Source: Nematostella vectensis (lineage: Eukaryota > Cnidaria > Anthozoa > Actiniaria > Edwardsiidae). From it: 64,000 nt of DNA. Below the pieces are notes generated by a model. The model had not been told where the DNA came from. It saw only the letters and a list, made by a program, of their open reading frames with translations, and made no database searches. This document shows, in pieces, positions 35,801 to 46,700 of this stretch (positions are counted from its first letter, which is position 1; every line of letters starts with the position of its first letter). Made by a program: the position numbers and the translations under genes. The stretch covers positions 7,005,501 through 7,069,500 of the forward strand of contig NC_064035.1 of NCBI RefSeq assembly GCF_932526225.1. The letters are read 5' to 3'.

Positions 35801-38800
35801 TGGCGTGACATCACTTGTTCTGAGTGACGTGACATAACTTACATGTTGTCGCCTGCGTGACGTGACACACATATTTCTCCTGATATGACAATCTGGCGTG
35901 ACATCACGTGCGTTACCTACCGTTCAACGTACAATATATCCGTAATCAAAAAGGAACGTACATTGTTACCCCTAGAGATTTTGGCTACCTCCCTGGAGTC
36001 GACGACAATGCCACTGCGTTCCACATCAGCTCCAACAGAGCGCTCCACCTCGTCCCAAAAGCCTACGTCCGATATTAACTCAGCAACATCCAGAGCACCC
36101 TCGATTGCAATAGGTATAAACTAATGTATTTTTTGTGCATCTTTTTCTACGGTAACTTTTGCGTTAGCAAAGCCATAACCGACCACACCCACCTCACTTG
36201 AATTCCTCTTCTCGAGAATTTCAGCTACTTATTTTTTACAGCTAGTGTCTCTTTTCTATAAAGCAAATGTCTCAGCTTGAGCCTTTTTGACCTCCCGAAC
36301 TTTCCGTCGATATCCTTTTTTCTTTTTTTAGACTTTCTTATTTGGTCATTTTTTTTTTCTCTGCATTTATAATAGATTTTGACATCGACGGAAGTGATTC
36401 AGGCTTATAGCTCTTGTAAACATCCATAGGATTATTCGGCCATTTAGCGGACCTTTGCCTCTTCGGCATTTCCTTCTGACTCAAAGGTTTCTCACTGTTA
36501 CACTGCCTTAATTTTCGTTTGAGAGGGTTTTTCACTTTTTTCACTCGCCTTTTCGGCAATTCCTTCTAGCTCTGTTACACTGCCTCAATGTTTAGTTTGA
36601 GAGGATTTTTCATACAGAAATGTCGCACGCGCCCTCCATCAAGCCATCTACCATGCCAAAACTAACAACGAAGATGTCTAAAGCTGAGTCATATCGAACT
36701 AAAGAAGCCATAGGTATTCGCTCAGATTGATCAAAGCCATTGGACTTCCAAACTCCTTGTCTTTTGAAATAAATTCGGCCTAAAGTTAAGCTAATTAACC
36801 GGCCAAAAAGCAGACAGCTCTTCCAGGTAAAAGTGATAGGGATGCTCGTCGGGAAATTCAAACGATACCGCTAAAAATATCTGCATAACCAAAACAATGC
36901 CTCCCTAAAAATACTCCAGGACCAAAAATTACCCCTAAATAATACCAAAACGCAGATTTAAGTATCCCATTGTATAACAAAGTCTTGAATGACAAATTGC
37001 CAATTGTGTCGGAAGAATTTTTTCAGGGCCCTAGCAGGGGGTGGGCACAGGGGGCACCTACCCCCCGCCCCAATATTTTAAAAACTTATAAGGAAATGAC
37101 CACTAGGGGTGTGGCGGTTTCCCCAATATTTTCTTAATGTTTCTTTATTGTGCCCCTCTAATATTTCAAAGCTTGCTACGGAACTGATTTGTGACTAATT
37201 GTTGTCGTTTTTTGCAGATGTAATGACCACTGAAGAACCGACGTACCCTTCAGAAGGAAAAGGTGCACATCTAAAATCATAGCCTATTAAATATAATTAT
37301 CTCATAACTTGGGGGTATAGTAAGCCCGGAGATGTTTCCTAAAAAGCCAGGGCATTTAGTAAAATAGACCCGCACGGCCTAACCCGCGCTCCATTCTTTC
37401 CAGTAATACAAAATTATTTATCGTACTTCTTAGGGATTTTCTGAAGTTAATAAGCAAAATAGTGGAATGGGACCTCTGTTAAATTACATATACCTCTGTT
37501 AAATTACATATACCTCTGTTAAATTACATATACCTCTGTCAAATTACATATACTTCTGTTAAATGGTCACAATCAGTAAAACATGCTAAAATGCACGGCG
37601 CTTAGAGGTAGAGATACCACCAAATTTTGATTTTGCTCGGCTTAAAAACGGCGTCTAACCAGTCTTTTACCTTAAATTGTTTGATTCTAGATACGGGATA
37701 AAACAAAAAGAAAACCATTTCATTCAAACACTGTATTTCTTCAGGGCATTCAGGTGGTTAGGGTCCTATGCAAAACAATAGAAAAATCCCTTCCCTGGTG
37801 TTTTTAATCCCTTCTAAAACTGCTAATTTTGATTCTTTACCAGAAGGCATCTGGATTTTTCCCGACCGCCTGATGACTGAGGCTGGCAAGACGGCGGGTG
37901 CCGCGTGTACGGTCAGGGGGGAGCCCTTCGAGGGGTGGTACTCCCCCAAGGGGATCAAGATAACCTCTACTGATACCTCGGATAACGTGCACGTGACCAA
38001 GCAAGGGCAGGACTACTTCCTCGTCATCAAAAAGACGGATGTCAGTCATGGAGGGAAGTACATGTGTCGCGGAGCCTTCGAGAAGACCGCCTTTGACCTC
38101 AAGATTAAAGGTAAGTTATTTCGTGCAGTAGGCTGAGTGCAGTAGATGAATTGCTCTTCTTTTATTTCATGCCGTCTTAGGGCGGGCTTTTCTTGTGATC
38201 CATTCTAGTAAGCAATCACTTCCAGTTACCAGAATGAAAAGAAATCAGTTTACCTCCGTCAATCTACGTCCGTTTACTTCACGGGCTATAGGGTAATTTG
38301 ACTCCGAAATAAAGTCTAATGTCTTGTAAGTGTTGAATAAAGCACGGTGATGATGCATCCGACCTTATCAACACAAATCCAACCACCAACGTCCTCAGCT
38401 GGGACTGCTTTGGACTTGTCATTACAAGGGAAATCACTGTCCCTAGTAACTTGTCAAGTCAAAGAAAACGAGCAGACGAGAGAACAATGGAAAGGGTTTT
38501 TTTTTTCCTACCCTAGGCTATGATAGACCGTAACGCCTGTATGCTATGATAAACCTTAACGCCTGAATGCTATGATAAACCGTAACGCCTGAATGCTATG
38601 ATGAACCGTAACGCCAGAATGCTATAATAAACTGTAACGCCTGAATGCTATGATATTTTATAGTGGGGAAGAGAAAAAACGCGACGCTGGGGGTCGAAGG
38701 GCTCGAGTTACTCATTTACCAGGTGGCGGCGGTTACACAGCGAGTCGTTTGAAAGGTCGCAAGCGCGTAGTGACAGAACTGTAGGAGCGAAACCTAAAAG

Positions 38801-41800
38801 GCAAATACATCCAGTTGAAGTAGGGATACGTGATTTATTTAACGCTAACAAGACATCAGGCTTCATTTCGGAATCAAATTATCCTTTAGCCCGTGTTTGC
38901 ATCAGTATAACTGAAACATAAAGTAAAATTTAATTGAAAAGTAAATTTAATTGTACCGTGTCTCATTCAACGCTAATGGAACCGTTTATCTTCTCTCGTA
39001 TCTAGTTGCCGTGGAAAAGAAGAAGAGCTTTCAATATTTGAGGCCTGGTGAAGTAGGCCTAATCGAAGTCTCCATCCGCGGCTACCCCCTGCCCAAGAGT
39101 AAGTGGATCAAGGACAACCAGCCGTTAAACTACCGCACGGGCCGCTACGCCGTCGGCAAAATGGGTTTTCTCGGGATCAAGAATGTCCAGAGATCCGACA
39201 AGGGGATGTATTCACTGGTGCTCGATAACGCGCTGGAGGCAGACGTGGAAGTTCAAGTAGTTCAAGGTGCGTGACGTTGTCTAACATGTTTTCAAAGGCG
39301 TGACATTGTGGTAAGGTGTGCAACATTGTTTAAGGCGTGTGACGTTGTTCAAGTTGTGTGACGTTGTTCATGGTGTGTGACGTTTGCCAAGATGTGTTAC
39401 GTTTTTCAAATTGTGACGTTATTTCATGGGTGTGACGTTGCCCAAGGTGTGTGAAGTTGTTCAAGTTGTTTGACGCTGCATAGGGTGTGTCACAAATGTT
39501 AAAGGTGTATTACGTTGTTTTTTTTAGGTATTTGCGTTGTTCAGGGTGTTTGACGTTGTTCATTTCGCGTGTTTGACGTTTGTTCATTTCACTACCATTG
39601 TGGAAGGTTTTCCTAATTATGTTTTAAAAGGTGCGCGCCTTTTTTCAAAGTTGTTGAAGGTGTGCGTAGTGTTGTTTAAGGTATCCGTAGAGTTGTTGAA
39701 GGTGTGCGTAGTGTTGTTGAAGGTGTGCGTAGTGTTGTAGAAGGTGTGCGTAGTGTTGTAGAGGTAAGCATAGTGTTGTTGAAGAAGCGTAGAGTTGTGG
39801 AATGTGAGGGTAGTTGTTCAAAGTGTCCGTACAGTTGTTAAATGTTTGCGTAATTCAACATGTGATTAGTTGTACAGGGAATGACCCTTTAATCATTCAT
39901 CTAATGATTTCGATTAAACGTCAGGTAAGGTTAATATAGACTATACTATGCTAACTAACTTCTAGATTAACAGATAGATCTTTGCAATCTATTTATGGTT
40001 TCTAGAGAGTTGCCCAACACCAACGTACTCGGCGGCTTGCCTAGACTCAGACGCAATAGACAAATGCCAGACAGACAGAGATTGTCAAGATCAATTTAAA
40101 TGCTGCTTTGACGGCTGTCGGTATAACTGCATACTCCCTAAACCCGGTAAATAGATCAGAAGGGTATTAACCACTAAAGCATTTTTACAAACAACATATA
40201 CAATGTGTTACTAACCACTGGAGCAAGGTTACTAACAACATACAATGCGTTACTAACCACTAGAGTGAATATGGGGTACTAACAGCATACAATGCGTTAC
40301 TAACCACTAGATGAGTGAGTATGGGGTACTAACAACATACAATGCGTTACTAACCACTAGAGTGAATATGGGGTACTAACAGCATACAATGCGTTACTAA
40401 CCACTAGATGAGTGAGTATGGGGTACTAACAACATACAAAGCGTTACTAACCACTAGAGTGAATATGGGGTACTAACAACATACAATGCGTTACTAACTA
40501 CTAGATGAGTGAGTATGGGGTACTAACAGCATACAATGCGTTACTAACCACTAGATGAGTGAGTATGGGGTACTTTAGGGCGCTAGACCGCTGTACTGAT
40601 ACTAAAGGAGCCAGCATCTTTCACCACTGGGTCACGTGTTCGATTCTCGGTTCCAAAGCGAGTTGAGTTGAGTTAGTTGGTTCTCGCCTTTGCTATTTGC
40701 ATTCTCCGGGTTCTCCTGTTTTCTTCCCTAAACAAAAACCAACAACTTCGACCCAAGTTGTGTTTTGTGGTCAGACATGAGTCGCATGGCGGATTCCTGG
40801 CGCCTCTATGCCTCCGACTCGACCATAAGGACATCTCAAATTGTCGTATCAGGTACAATTCTACAATACACATCCCTCCCTCCCCCCCCCCCCAAAAAAA
40901 AGACTATCCATGCGGAGTGGGTTCCAGTGACTCTCACAAAGCGTAACTGGACTCCCTGTGGTATACACATTTCATAAGAATAAAATGCCTTAAAATTAAT
41001 AAATAAAATCCTTTGCGTTCCAGACCCGGCCGAGCATTCAACTTGCCCTGTGATGTCGCGTATTCCGTATATGTGCAATCCTACTACGCATGCGTGTGAC
41101 ACTGACGATGACTGTATTGGTGGAGCCAAGTGCTGCTCGGACTCGTGTAGCCGCAGGTGTACCGCGCCTGACCAGACCAGGACTGAACGTAAGATATCTG
41201 GCTCTGCTGGTATTGCATTTGTGCTATCATTCGTGATTACTAATCAGACATCAAAAAGAAATTAAATGGAGGGCTGATTCTACTGTTTTTGTCTTAGCGC
41301 AAGTGAAGGCGTTCAGTCCTGGTCGCGACCGGCTTAACACAGGAGAAGCTGTCAGGCGAGTCTGCCTGGTCTACCGACAGCCGTTTGTAGGCTGGTTCGC
41401 ATCAAATGGGCAGAAAATTATGTCATCACGTGATGAGCGCATGTTCGTGGAGGATCATGGTATATATAAGGTCCTTGTCATACGTAATGTGACCGTAGAG
41501 GATGCTGGGACGTATGAGTGCCAGGGTGCTCTCCATAACGCGACGACCGAAATCAAGGTGAAAAGTAAGTGCCCATCTCTCTTCTTCTTTACAGCGTGAC
41601 AGCATTGCCACTTGACTGTCACGAGCTCAGCTCTCTGTCGCGGCGCTCCGAACTGCAGGAAACGTTTATGTTGTATACATCTGTTTCAAATATGGTTGCA
41701 CTCGGATAATGTGTCGTAACCCGCAATGCTACATGGGTATCAAATAAATCATAAAATATAAGCGTAAATAAAAACACATATTTAGAAAGCTTTAGTATTC

Positions 41801-42729
41801 TTGTTTATGTACCTCTTAACGTTCACACGTCTTTCAGAGACCAAGACTCAGTCATTTATGCGTTATCCATGAGGCACTGCGGGTTACATTACATTGATTC
41901 TCGGGTGCAACCTAATTAAAATAGGTGTACACTTATTTAAAATGGGAGAAACCATGTACTGTAACTGGCAGTGCTTCATGGGTTATCGAATGTATAAGCA
42001 AATAAGCGTGAATAATAAAAGAAATCCAGTTCGCATGGCTTTCAGATGTCAGGACTCAGCCATTTATACGCTACCCATGAAGCACTGCGGGTCACGATGC
42101 AGATTTTCGAGTGCAACGTTAATTGAAATAGGGTGTATTCTACAAATAACACAAACAGGAAAAGGGCTGTAGGAGTATATGCGTGTACAGTTTATGTTAA
42201 TTCTTCTTTCTTGTTTGGACATTAGTTTGGGTAAACTTTAATGTAAGCCTTAGTCTGCTAGCCGACTTTCATTCGGAGTTATAACTCCTCGGCCTTTGCT
42301 CGCGCCACTGGACTCCCAATATTTGAAAACATTCCGAATAAACTCCGAAAGAGAGCCTCCTGGCATGCCAACGCATTATAGTTGATCGTTGTCCCTTGGG
42401 TGATTGTCGACCGCTCCTTTTTGCAGTGGACATCGGTGAGTTTAGAGACGCGATCATGCTAAAGCCGGGCGCCATCGGCCTAGTCCCCCTCGCTATCCGC
42501 AGTTACCCCCTCTCGAAGTTCGTCTGGTACAAACGCGGCAGACCGCTAGACATGGATAGCGGGCGCTTTAGTGTGAGCCCGAGTGGATCCCTGGGAATCC
42601 GCCGCGTCCGATCGGTGGATGTTGGTATCTACACCCTGAAGGCACAAGGGGGGGACGAAGGCGTGGTGCAGGATACGGGGATCAGCGTGGCGGTGGCGGT
42701 GGAAGGTGTGGATTTCACCGTGTGGCAAG
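29764..42729 (+). CDS. Secreted/cell-surface WAP-Ig multidomain protein
   Basis: Sixteen exons, all joined in phase 1: 29764-29830, 31682-31849, 32881-33048, 33275-33475, 33862-34566, 34846-34893, 35420-35509, 35976-36113, 36618-36713, 37218-37262, 37844-38110, 39006-39266, 40006-40146, 41024-41188, 41298-41564 and 42427-42729. Order: signal peptide (LFLLLAVVCFTRGIA), WAP x3, WAP plus Thr/Pro/Lys repeat, five Ser/Thr-rich linkers, Ig x2, WAP x2, Ig x2. The short linker exons are the least certain, and exon 7 could end at 35476. The 3' end is open: reading past 42729 meets a stop after GNYRSV, or the donor there can join the phase-1 ZP exon at 44961, giving about 1383 residues with a ZP domain and TM anchor. 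WAP domains are often protease inhibitors; no target can be read here. Confidence 0.8.
31682..31849 (+). CDS. Exon 2: WAP domain 1
   Basis: 56 codons with eight cysteines in four-disulfide-core spacing, including CAAKKCC-type core PAAKKCCWDGC. Phase 1 at both ends, donor GTGAGT. Confidence 0.85.
31865..32612. repeat. 22-bp minisatellite, about 34 copies
   Basis: Units of the type gtccatccatacatcaatca g/t repeat for about 750 bp in the intron after WAP exon 2, starting about 15 bp past its donor. Subtypes alternate in blocks (about 176-bp higher-order repeat), which suggests block duplication. Confidence 0.95.
32881..33048 (+). CDS. Exon 3: WAP domain 2
   Basis: Eight WAP cysteines, with the core GDEKCCIGQDCGKNC. 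Exactly the same length as WAP exon 2. To keep phase 1 the donor must be GCAAGC, a GC-AG intron. Confidence 0.75.
33275..33475 (+). CDS. Exon 4: WAP domain 3
   Basis: 67 codons. Core SIGMKCCSDTCNSKC with all eight cysteines, then a basic tail. Acceptor TTTTAG, donor GTAAGT, phase 1 at both ends. Confidence 0.85.
33862..34566 (+). CDS. Exon 5: WAP domain 4 plus mucin-like repeat
   Basis: A WAP domain (core SDKKCCDNGCTSVC) followed by about 180 residues of degenerate 8-10 residue repeats such as MPTTERIPTSE and KKPTTKQLPI. The Thr/Pro/Lys composition suggests an extended, O-glycosylated stalk. The repeat is encoded in a single exon, phase 1 at both ends. Confidence 0.85.
34846..34893 (+). CDS. 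Exon 6: small Thr-rich linker (candidate)
   Basis: 16 codons (MFKTSTSRTTTIAIK) between an AACAG acceptor and GTGTAA donor, phase 1 at both ends. Chosen because phase and composition fit the stalk; unproven. Confidence 0.45.
35050..35375. repeat. 40-bp tandem repeat, about 8 copies
   Basis: Unit ccttactctaaaagagattc plus about 20 more bases, within an intron of the WAP/Ig gene. It yields short spurious open frames. Confidence 0.9.
35420..35509 (+). CDS. Exon 7: Thr/Pro linker (candidate)
   Basis: 30 codons after an acceptor CGTAG. Two phase-1 donors exist, at 35477 (GTGACA) and 35510 (GTACAC); the longer form is given. Confidence 0.4.
35640..35900. repeat. Degenerate cgtgacatcacctactta repeats
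   Basis: Short intronic tandem copies of an 18-bp unit, then two looser ~100-bp copies around 35785-35900 with the common motif tctggcgtgacatcac. Confidence 0.7.
35976..36113 (+). CDS. Exon 8: Ser/Thr-rich linker
   Basis: 46 codons rich in Ser, Thr and Pro (PLRSTSAPTERSTSSQKPTS). Acceptor CCTAG, donor GTATAA, phase 1 at both ends. Confidence 0.6.
   Translation, partial: RFWLPPWSRRQCHCVPHQLQQSAPPRPKSLRPILTQQHPEHPRLQ
36618..36713 (+). CDS. Exon 9: Ser/Thr/Lys linker (candidate)
   Basis: 32 codons (SIKPSTMPKLTTKMSKAES) after a CATACAG acceptor, donor GTATTC, phase 1 at both ends. The preceding 105 bp are an imperfect tandem duplication. Confidence 0.55.
37218..37262 (+). CDS. Exon 10: short acidic linker (candidate)
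   Basis: 15 codons (DVMTTEEPTYPSEGK) after a strong TTTTTTGCAG acceptor, donor GTGCAC, phase 1 at both ends. Confidence 0.55.
37480..37565. repeat. 20-bp tandem repeat, 4-5 copies
   Basis: Unit cctctgttaaattacatata in the intron before the first Ig exon. Confidence 0.85.
37844..38110 (+). CDS. Exon 11: Ig domain 1 (with cysteines)
   Basis: 89 codons. Ig pattern: CTVRGEPFEGWY (B-strand Cys, C-strand Trp) and GGKYMCRGA (F-strand Tyr-x-Cys), ending LKIKG. Strand layout resembles NCAM-type I-set domains. Phase 1 at both ends. Confidence 0.85.
38515..38655. repeat. 26-bp tandem repeat, about 5 copies
   Basis: Unit ctatgataaaccgtaacgcc plus tgaatg, in the intron between Ig 1 and Ig 2. Confidence 0.85.
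39006..39266 (+). CDS. Exon 12: Ig domain 2 (cysteine-less)
   Basis: 87 codons. The Ig fold is recognisable (YPLPKSKWIKDNQPL, then SDKGMYSLVLDN) but both canonical cysteines are absent. It is closely similar to Ig 4. Donor GTGCGT, phase 1 at both ends. Confidence 0.8.
39255..39880. repeat. Minisatellite derived from the Ig 2 exon donor
   Basis: The exon end gttcaag|gtgcgtgacgttg is followed by variants of ttcaaggtgtgtgacgttg about every 23-25 bp to 39560, then a second, related block (gttgttgaaggtgtgcgtagt) to 39850. Most copies keep an aGGTGTG donor-like core. Confidence 0.75.
40006..40146 (+). CDS. Exon 13: WAP domain 5
   Basis: 47 codons, eight cysteines, core DQFKCCFDGCRYNC. Acceptor TTTCTAG, donor GTAAAT, phase 1. 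Confidence 0.85.
40180..40575. repeat. ~50-bp tandem repeat, about 8 copies
   Basis: Units with gggtactaacaacatacaat and gcgttactaaccactaga alternate between two length variants (agagtgaatat and agatgagtgagtat). Intronic. Each copy holds tactaac, the yeast-type branch-point sequence. Confidence 0.9.
41024..41188 (+). CDS. Exon 14: WAP domain 6
   Basis: 55 codons, eight cysteines, core GGAKCCSDSCSRRC. Acceptor TTCCAG, donor GTAAGA, phase 1. Confidence 0.85.
41298..41564 (+). CDS. Exon 15: Ig domain 3 (with cysteines)
   Basis: 89 codons, the same length as Ig 1 and similar to it: CLVYRQPFVGWFASNGQKI and EDAGTYECQGALHNA. Two NxT sequons. Donor GTAAGT, phase 1. Confidence 0.85.
41693..42150. 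mobile_element. Composite MITE copies in an Ig intron
   Basis: Copies of the 'ggttgcactcgg ... cccatgaagcactgcgggt' family lie here in opposing orientations. They are related to the element at 16120-16428 and probably nested. No coding content. Confidence 0.55.
42427..42729 (+). CDS. Exon 16: Ig domain 4 (cysteine-less)
   Basis: Similar to Ig 2 (YPLSKFVWYKRGRPLD, VDVGIYTLKAQ), again without the disulfide cysteines. Two phase-1 donors are possible, 42706 (GTGTGG) and 42730 (GTAACT); the stronger downstream one is used. Read-through stops at 42748. Confidence 0.75.
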
Positions 42730-42750
42730 GTAACTATAGAAGCGTGTAGC

Positions 42751-43759
42751 TTTGACGACATATTTTCATAACAACCAGTTACCATTGTAAAAACTTGATG
42801 AAATAGTTCGTGTGTCTACTGTATCCATCCGTCTTCAAGTAAAATTTGACCGTATCAGATAAGTGTAGTGACCACGCCCGTGGAACTAATCACGTTATGA
42901 ATAACGTATGGCATTAATCAATCATCAGTTGTGATCAAGCCCCTATATTTATGATGCCTACGAAATTTGCATCAGCTTTATATACAAGTAATAAGAATTA
43001 TTCGCGTGAAGTGGCTCGCGCATGAGATAACATTTTCGTGACAAGGGAAACTGGCGCTAACCAGACATCGCAAGTCTTTTATTGCCTTCGAGACTTCTAA
43101 AGCACCCATTGAAAGGCAAGTATCCAAGATGCTAATCAGATAGCTGTCTAATGGAATCGTGTCAAGTAGAGTATGTTGCAACAACACTAAGGTGACGCCT
43201 GACAATGTTACGGTCAACCCATAATAAGTTTTTTCCGGATGGTCAACCCAAGCGCACAAAACGGATCTGTTCTGCAAAATATCTGTTCCGCGTCCCGTTT
43301 TTTTGCTGACTGGGAAGATTAAAACCTCTTGTTTGCTGGGAAAAATCGTCCCGAATGATTATGCTGACAGTATTTCGTCACAAAAGTGGTTATGTGTGGT
43401 TATAAAGTGTAGGTAATTTCATCGAAACTATTTTGACATTCCTCGCAAGAGCTTAATCTACTTAGCAGCTGATCTTTTAGTGACACTGTGTCTTAGTGAG
43501 ACATGGCTCCTAAAGCAGACCTAGCCGTCGCTGTCGTATCTTTTAAGATATCTTTTAAGATACGACAGACTTAAAAGTCCCAGGTTCTCGCAGCCTTACT
43601 GACCCCCGGTGGCCTTTTGACGACAGATGCACTAAACACGAATTCCTCCGGCATTGTACGTTTAACGCTTAACTAGCCACTAGAGCTCAACACGCCGGGC
43701 CTCCAACCACTAGCTAAGTCTTGTTTTGGATTTGAGAGTGGTGTCATAAGTCCCGTTAA
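42751..43759. other. Spacer before the ZP signal-peptide exon
   Basis: No supported exon. No AATAAA follows the possible stop at 42748-42750, which argues against a gene end here. A short inverted repeat, gtcgtatctt ... aagatacgac, lies at 43530-43566, about 200 bp before the ZP start codon. Confidence 0.45.
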
Positions 43760-46700
43760 ATGTCTTGGCTTCGAACTGCTTTCCTTCTTGCTGGTCTTGT
43801 GCTTGGCAATGCTCAAACTGAGACCACCGGTGAACCCGGTAAGTACTCACCATAGTAATTCTAAAAGTCTTAGAACCAGTGCAGAATACAAAACCCGTAT
43901 TTCAGCGTGAACCGCCCGGAAATCGAAGAAAATTTACAGCGTGAAGTCCTGCTTTACAACAATGAAGTATTTCTTGTTCGACCGTTAATTGCTGCTGGAT
44001 GCCATGGTTTTGTCGACTAAAGGCGATAACAGCTCGATCATCTCTTAGCTTGACATTCTTTGCGATCCTCTGCGGCAGTCTCACCCGCCATTCACCCCCA
44101 GGCAAACCTCGTATCGCCATGATACTACACTACTGATACTACAACACTCTACTCCGATATTTTTAACAGCATCGCTTTTTTTTATTCAAGACTTGAGCCC
44201 TTTCGATTATTTGTTAGTTTGCGACCGAGGTGCTTTAGTTACCATCAGAATTTTATCTTCATTATTCTTAGCCCTGTATAGTATCCAGATAGTTTATCAT
44301 AACTGCCGCTTTTTTGATACTGCGAGCAATTATTCCCCATAGGATAACCGGAACGTGCGAGGGATCATGGTCGCTTTTTTGATACATTCTTCTGTGTCAT
44401 TTTGCCCAAACCCTCCATCGAAGGGCTAACGCTCCAAACATCAACGCAACTACTCTGTTTTACAAAGGCGTTCAACATACTTTTTGAACCTCGTGTTAAT
44501 TTATTCCTTGTCTACACCACGCCTACGCAAGACCATCTAGTTTATCTAGAGCTTGTCTGTAGTCTCTCTATTTTATACCGCAAAACATGTTTTTTCAACC
44601 TTGTGTTGATTCATAGCTCATATAATCATGTGGGTTCTAATTCGTGACGTTTTCTTCTAAAACAATAATAATGAAATGCTAACGCTCCAAACGTCAGCGC
44701 AACGACCCTGTAAAACAGGGTAATGCCCTTCCGGTTCCGGTTATCCTTTGGGGAATAATTGCTCGTAGTATCAAAAAAGCGGCAGTTCTGATAAACTATC
44801 TGGACACTACACAATAATAATACCCTGTTTTACAGGGGCGTGTTTATTGTGTTTATTTATTCCTTGTCTACACCACACCTATTAGGTATAATGAGAAAGG
44901 GTGTGGCTTGGTCACTTTTTTATGTTTTAAGTTTGCTCGAAAATCTTTCTCCTCTCCCAGAATCCTTTGCGCCCGGAGCGACGGTGAGGTGCCTGAAGAA
45001 TGAAATGTACATCGAGCTGGAGCGGAAGGTTCTCGATGGATACAGCGTGAAAGACCTGAGTTTGGCTGATCCTTCGTGCCGCGCAGTGTCAAACGGAACG
45101 CACTACTCGTTCAAGGCCCCACTCGTGGGGTGTGGTACTAAGAGCAAGTTCGCTAAAGATGCGGTCGTGTACTCGAACGTGGTGAAGGAGTTTAGAGGCG
45201 CGGATAACATGATCACGCGAGTTCAAGATGTTAATATCCCATTTAGTTGTTTCTACACGAGTGAGGGGGTTACTTCGACATTCGGATTGCTCCCCATGAA
45301 GGTACATGATTCACCGTCGCCCTTCGTTAAACAATCGATCGGTCCATGTACCCGGTATTAGTTGAGATGTGTGCGGTTATGGGTATGTAATCTGAAGATT
45401 TTTCCAAAATGTAAAATGGAATTGTTGCCAGCCACCCCTGGTCAAATAAACGTCTATCTCAAATCCAGTGAATGATGATAAAGATGTTTATCCATCGCTA
45501 TTGCGGTTTGAAAGTAGATAATAGTTTGCCATATGCCCTTTCCTCCTCATTTTATGCCGATCTAAATGATCCCAATGATCCCATGCTAAAAAGTGTCGCT
45601 TGTTAATATTACTCCCTCAGATCCGCCGGGTCATGGATGGAGGCAACGCGACCACAAACTTTGTCCTGTCCATGGAGCTGTTTCGAGAGCAGTCCTTTAC
45701 GAACGCATACGCGACGGCAGACTTTCCTCTGAGAGTAACAGTCAACAACCGCCTGTTTGTTCAAGTCAGTATCGACTCGCCAGACAAACGGCTGAACGTG
45801 CGGGCTGATCGTTGCTACGCGACACCCACACAAAATCCCAACCACATGATCCAGTATGACATCATCCGTGAAGGGTGAGTATGACGATGATTATCACGTG
45901 ATCCAGTATGACATCATTCGTGCAGGGTGAGTATGAAGATGATTATCACGTGATCCAGTATGACATCATTCGTGAAGGGTGAGTATGACGATAATTATCT
46001 ATCACATGATCCAGTATGACATTATCCGTGAAGGGTGAGTATGGCGATGATTATCACGTGATCCAGTATGACATCATCCGTGAAGGGTGAGTATTACGAT
46101 GATTATCACGTGATCCAGTATGACATCATCCGTGAAGGGTGAGTATGACGATGATTATCACGTGATCCAGTATGACATTATCCGTGAAGGGTGAGTATGA
46201 CGATGATTGTCACGTGATCCAGTATGACATCATCCGTGCAGGGTGAGTATGACGATGATTATCACGTGATCCAGTATGACATTATCCGTGAAGGGTGAGT
46301 ATGGCGATGATTATCACGTGATCCAGTATGACATTATTCGTGAAGGGTGAGTATGACGATGATTGTCACGTGATCCAGTATGACATCATCCGTGCAGGGT
46401 GAGTATGACGATGGTTATCACGTGATCCAGTATGACATTATCCGTGAAGGGTGATATGACGATTATTATCACGTGATCCAGTATGACATTATCCGTGAAG
46501 GGTGATATAACGATTATTTTCACGTTATTCTCTATGAAGATTCTCGCGACGGGTGAGAATGGTTTACTAAGAGTATGGCAACAAATCCGAGTGAGTATAG
46601 TGACGAGTGAGTATAGTGACGAGTGAGTATGGTGACGAGTGGGTATGGTGACGAGTGGGTATGGTGACGAGTGAGTGTTGTATTTACCATTTATGACATT

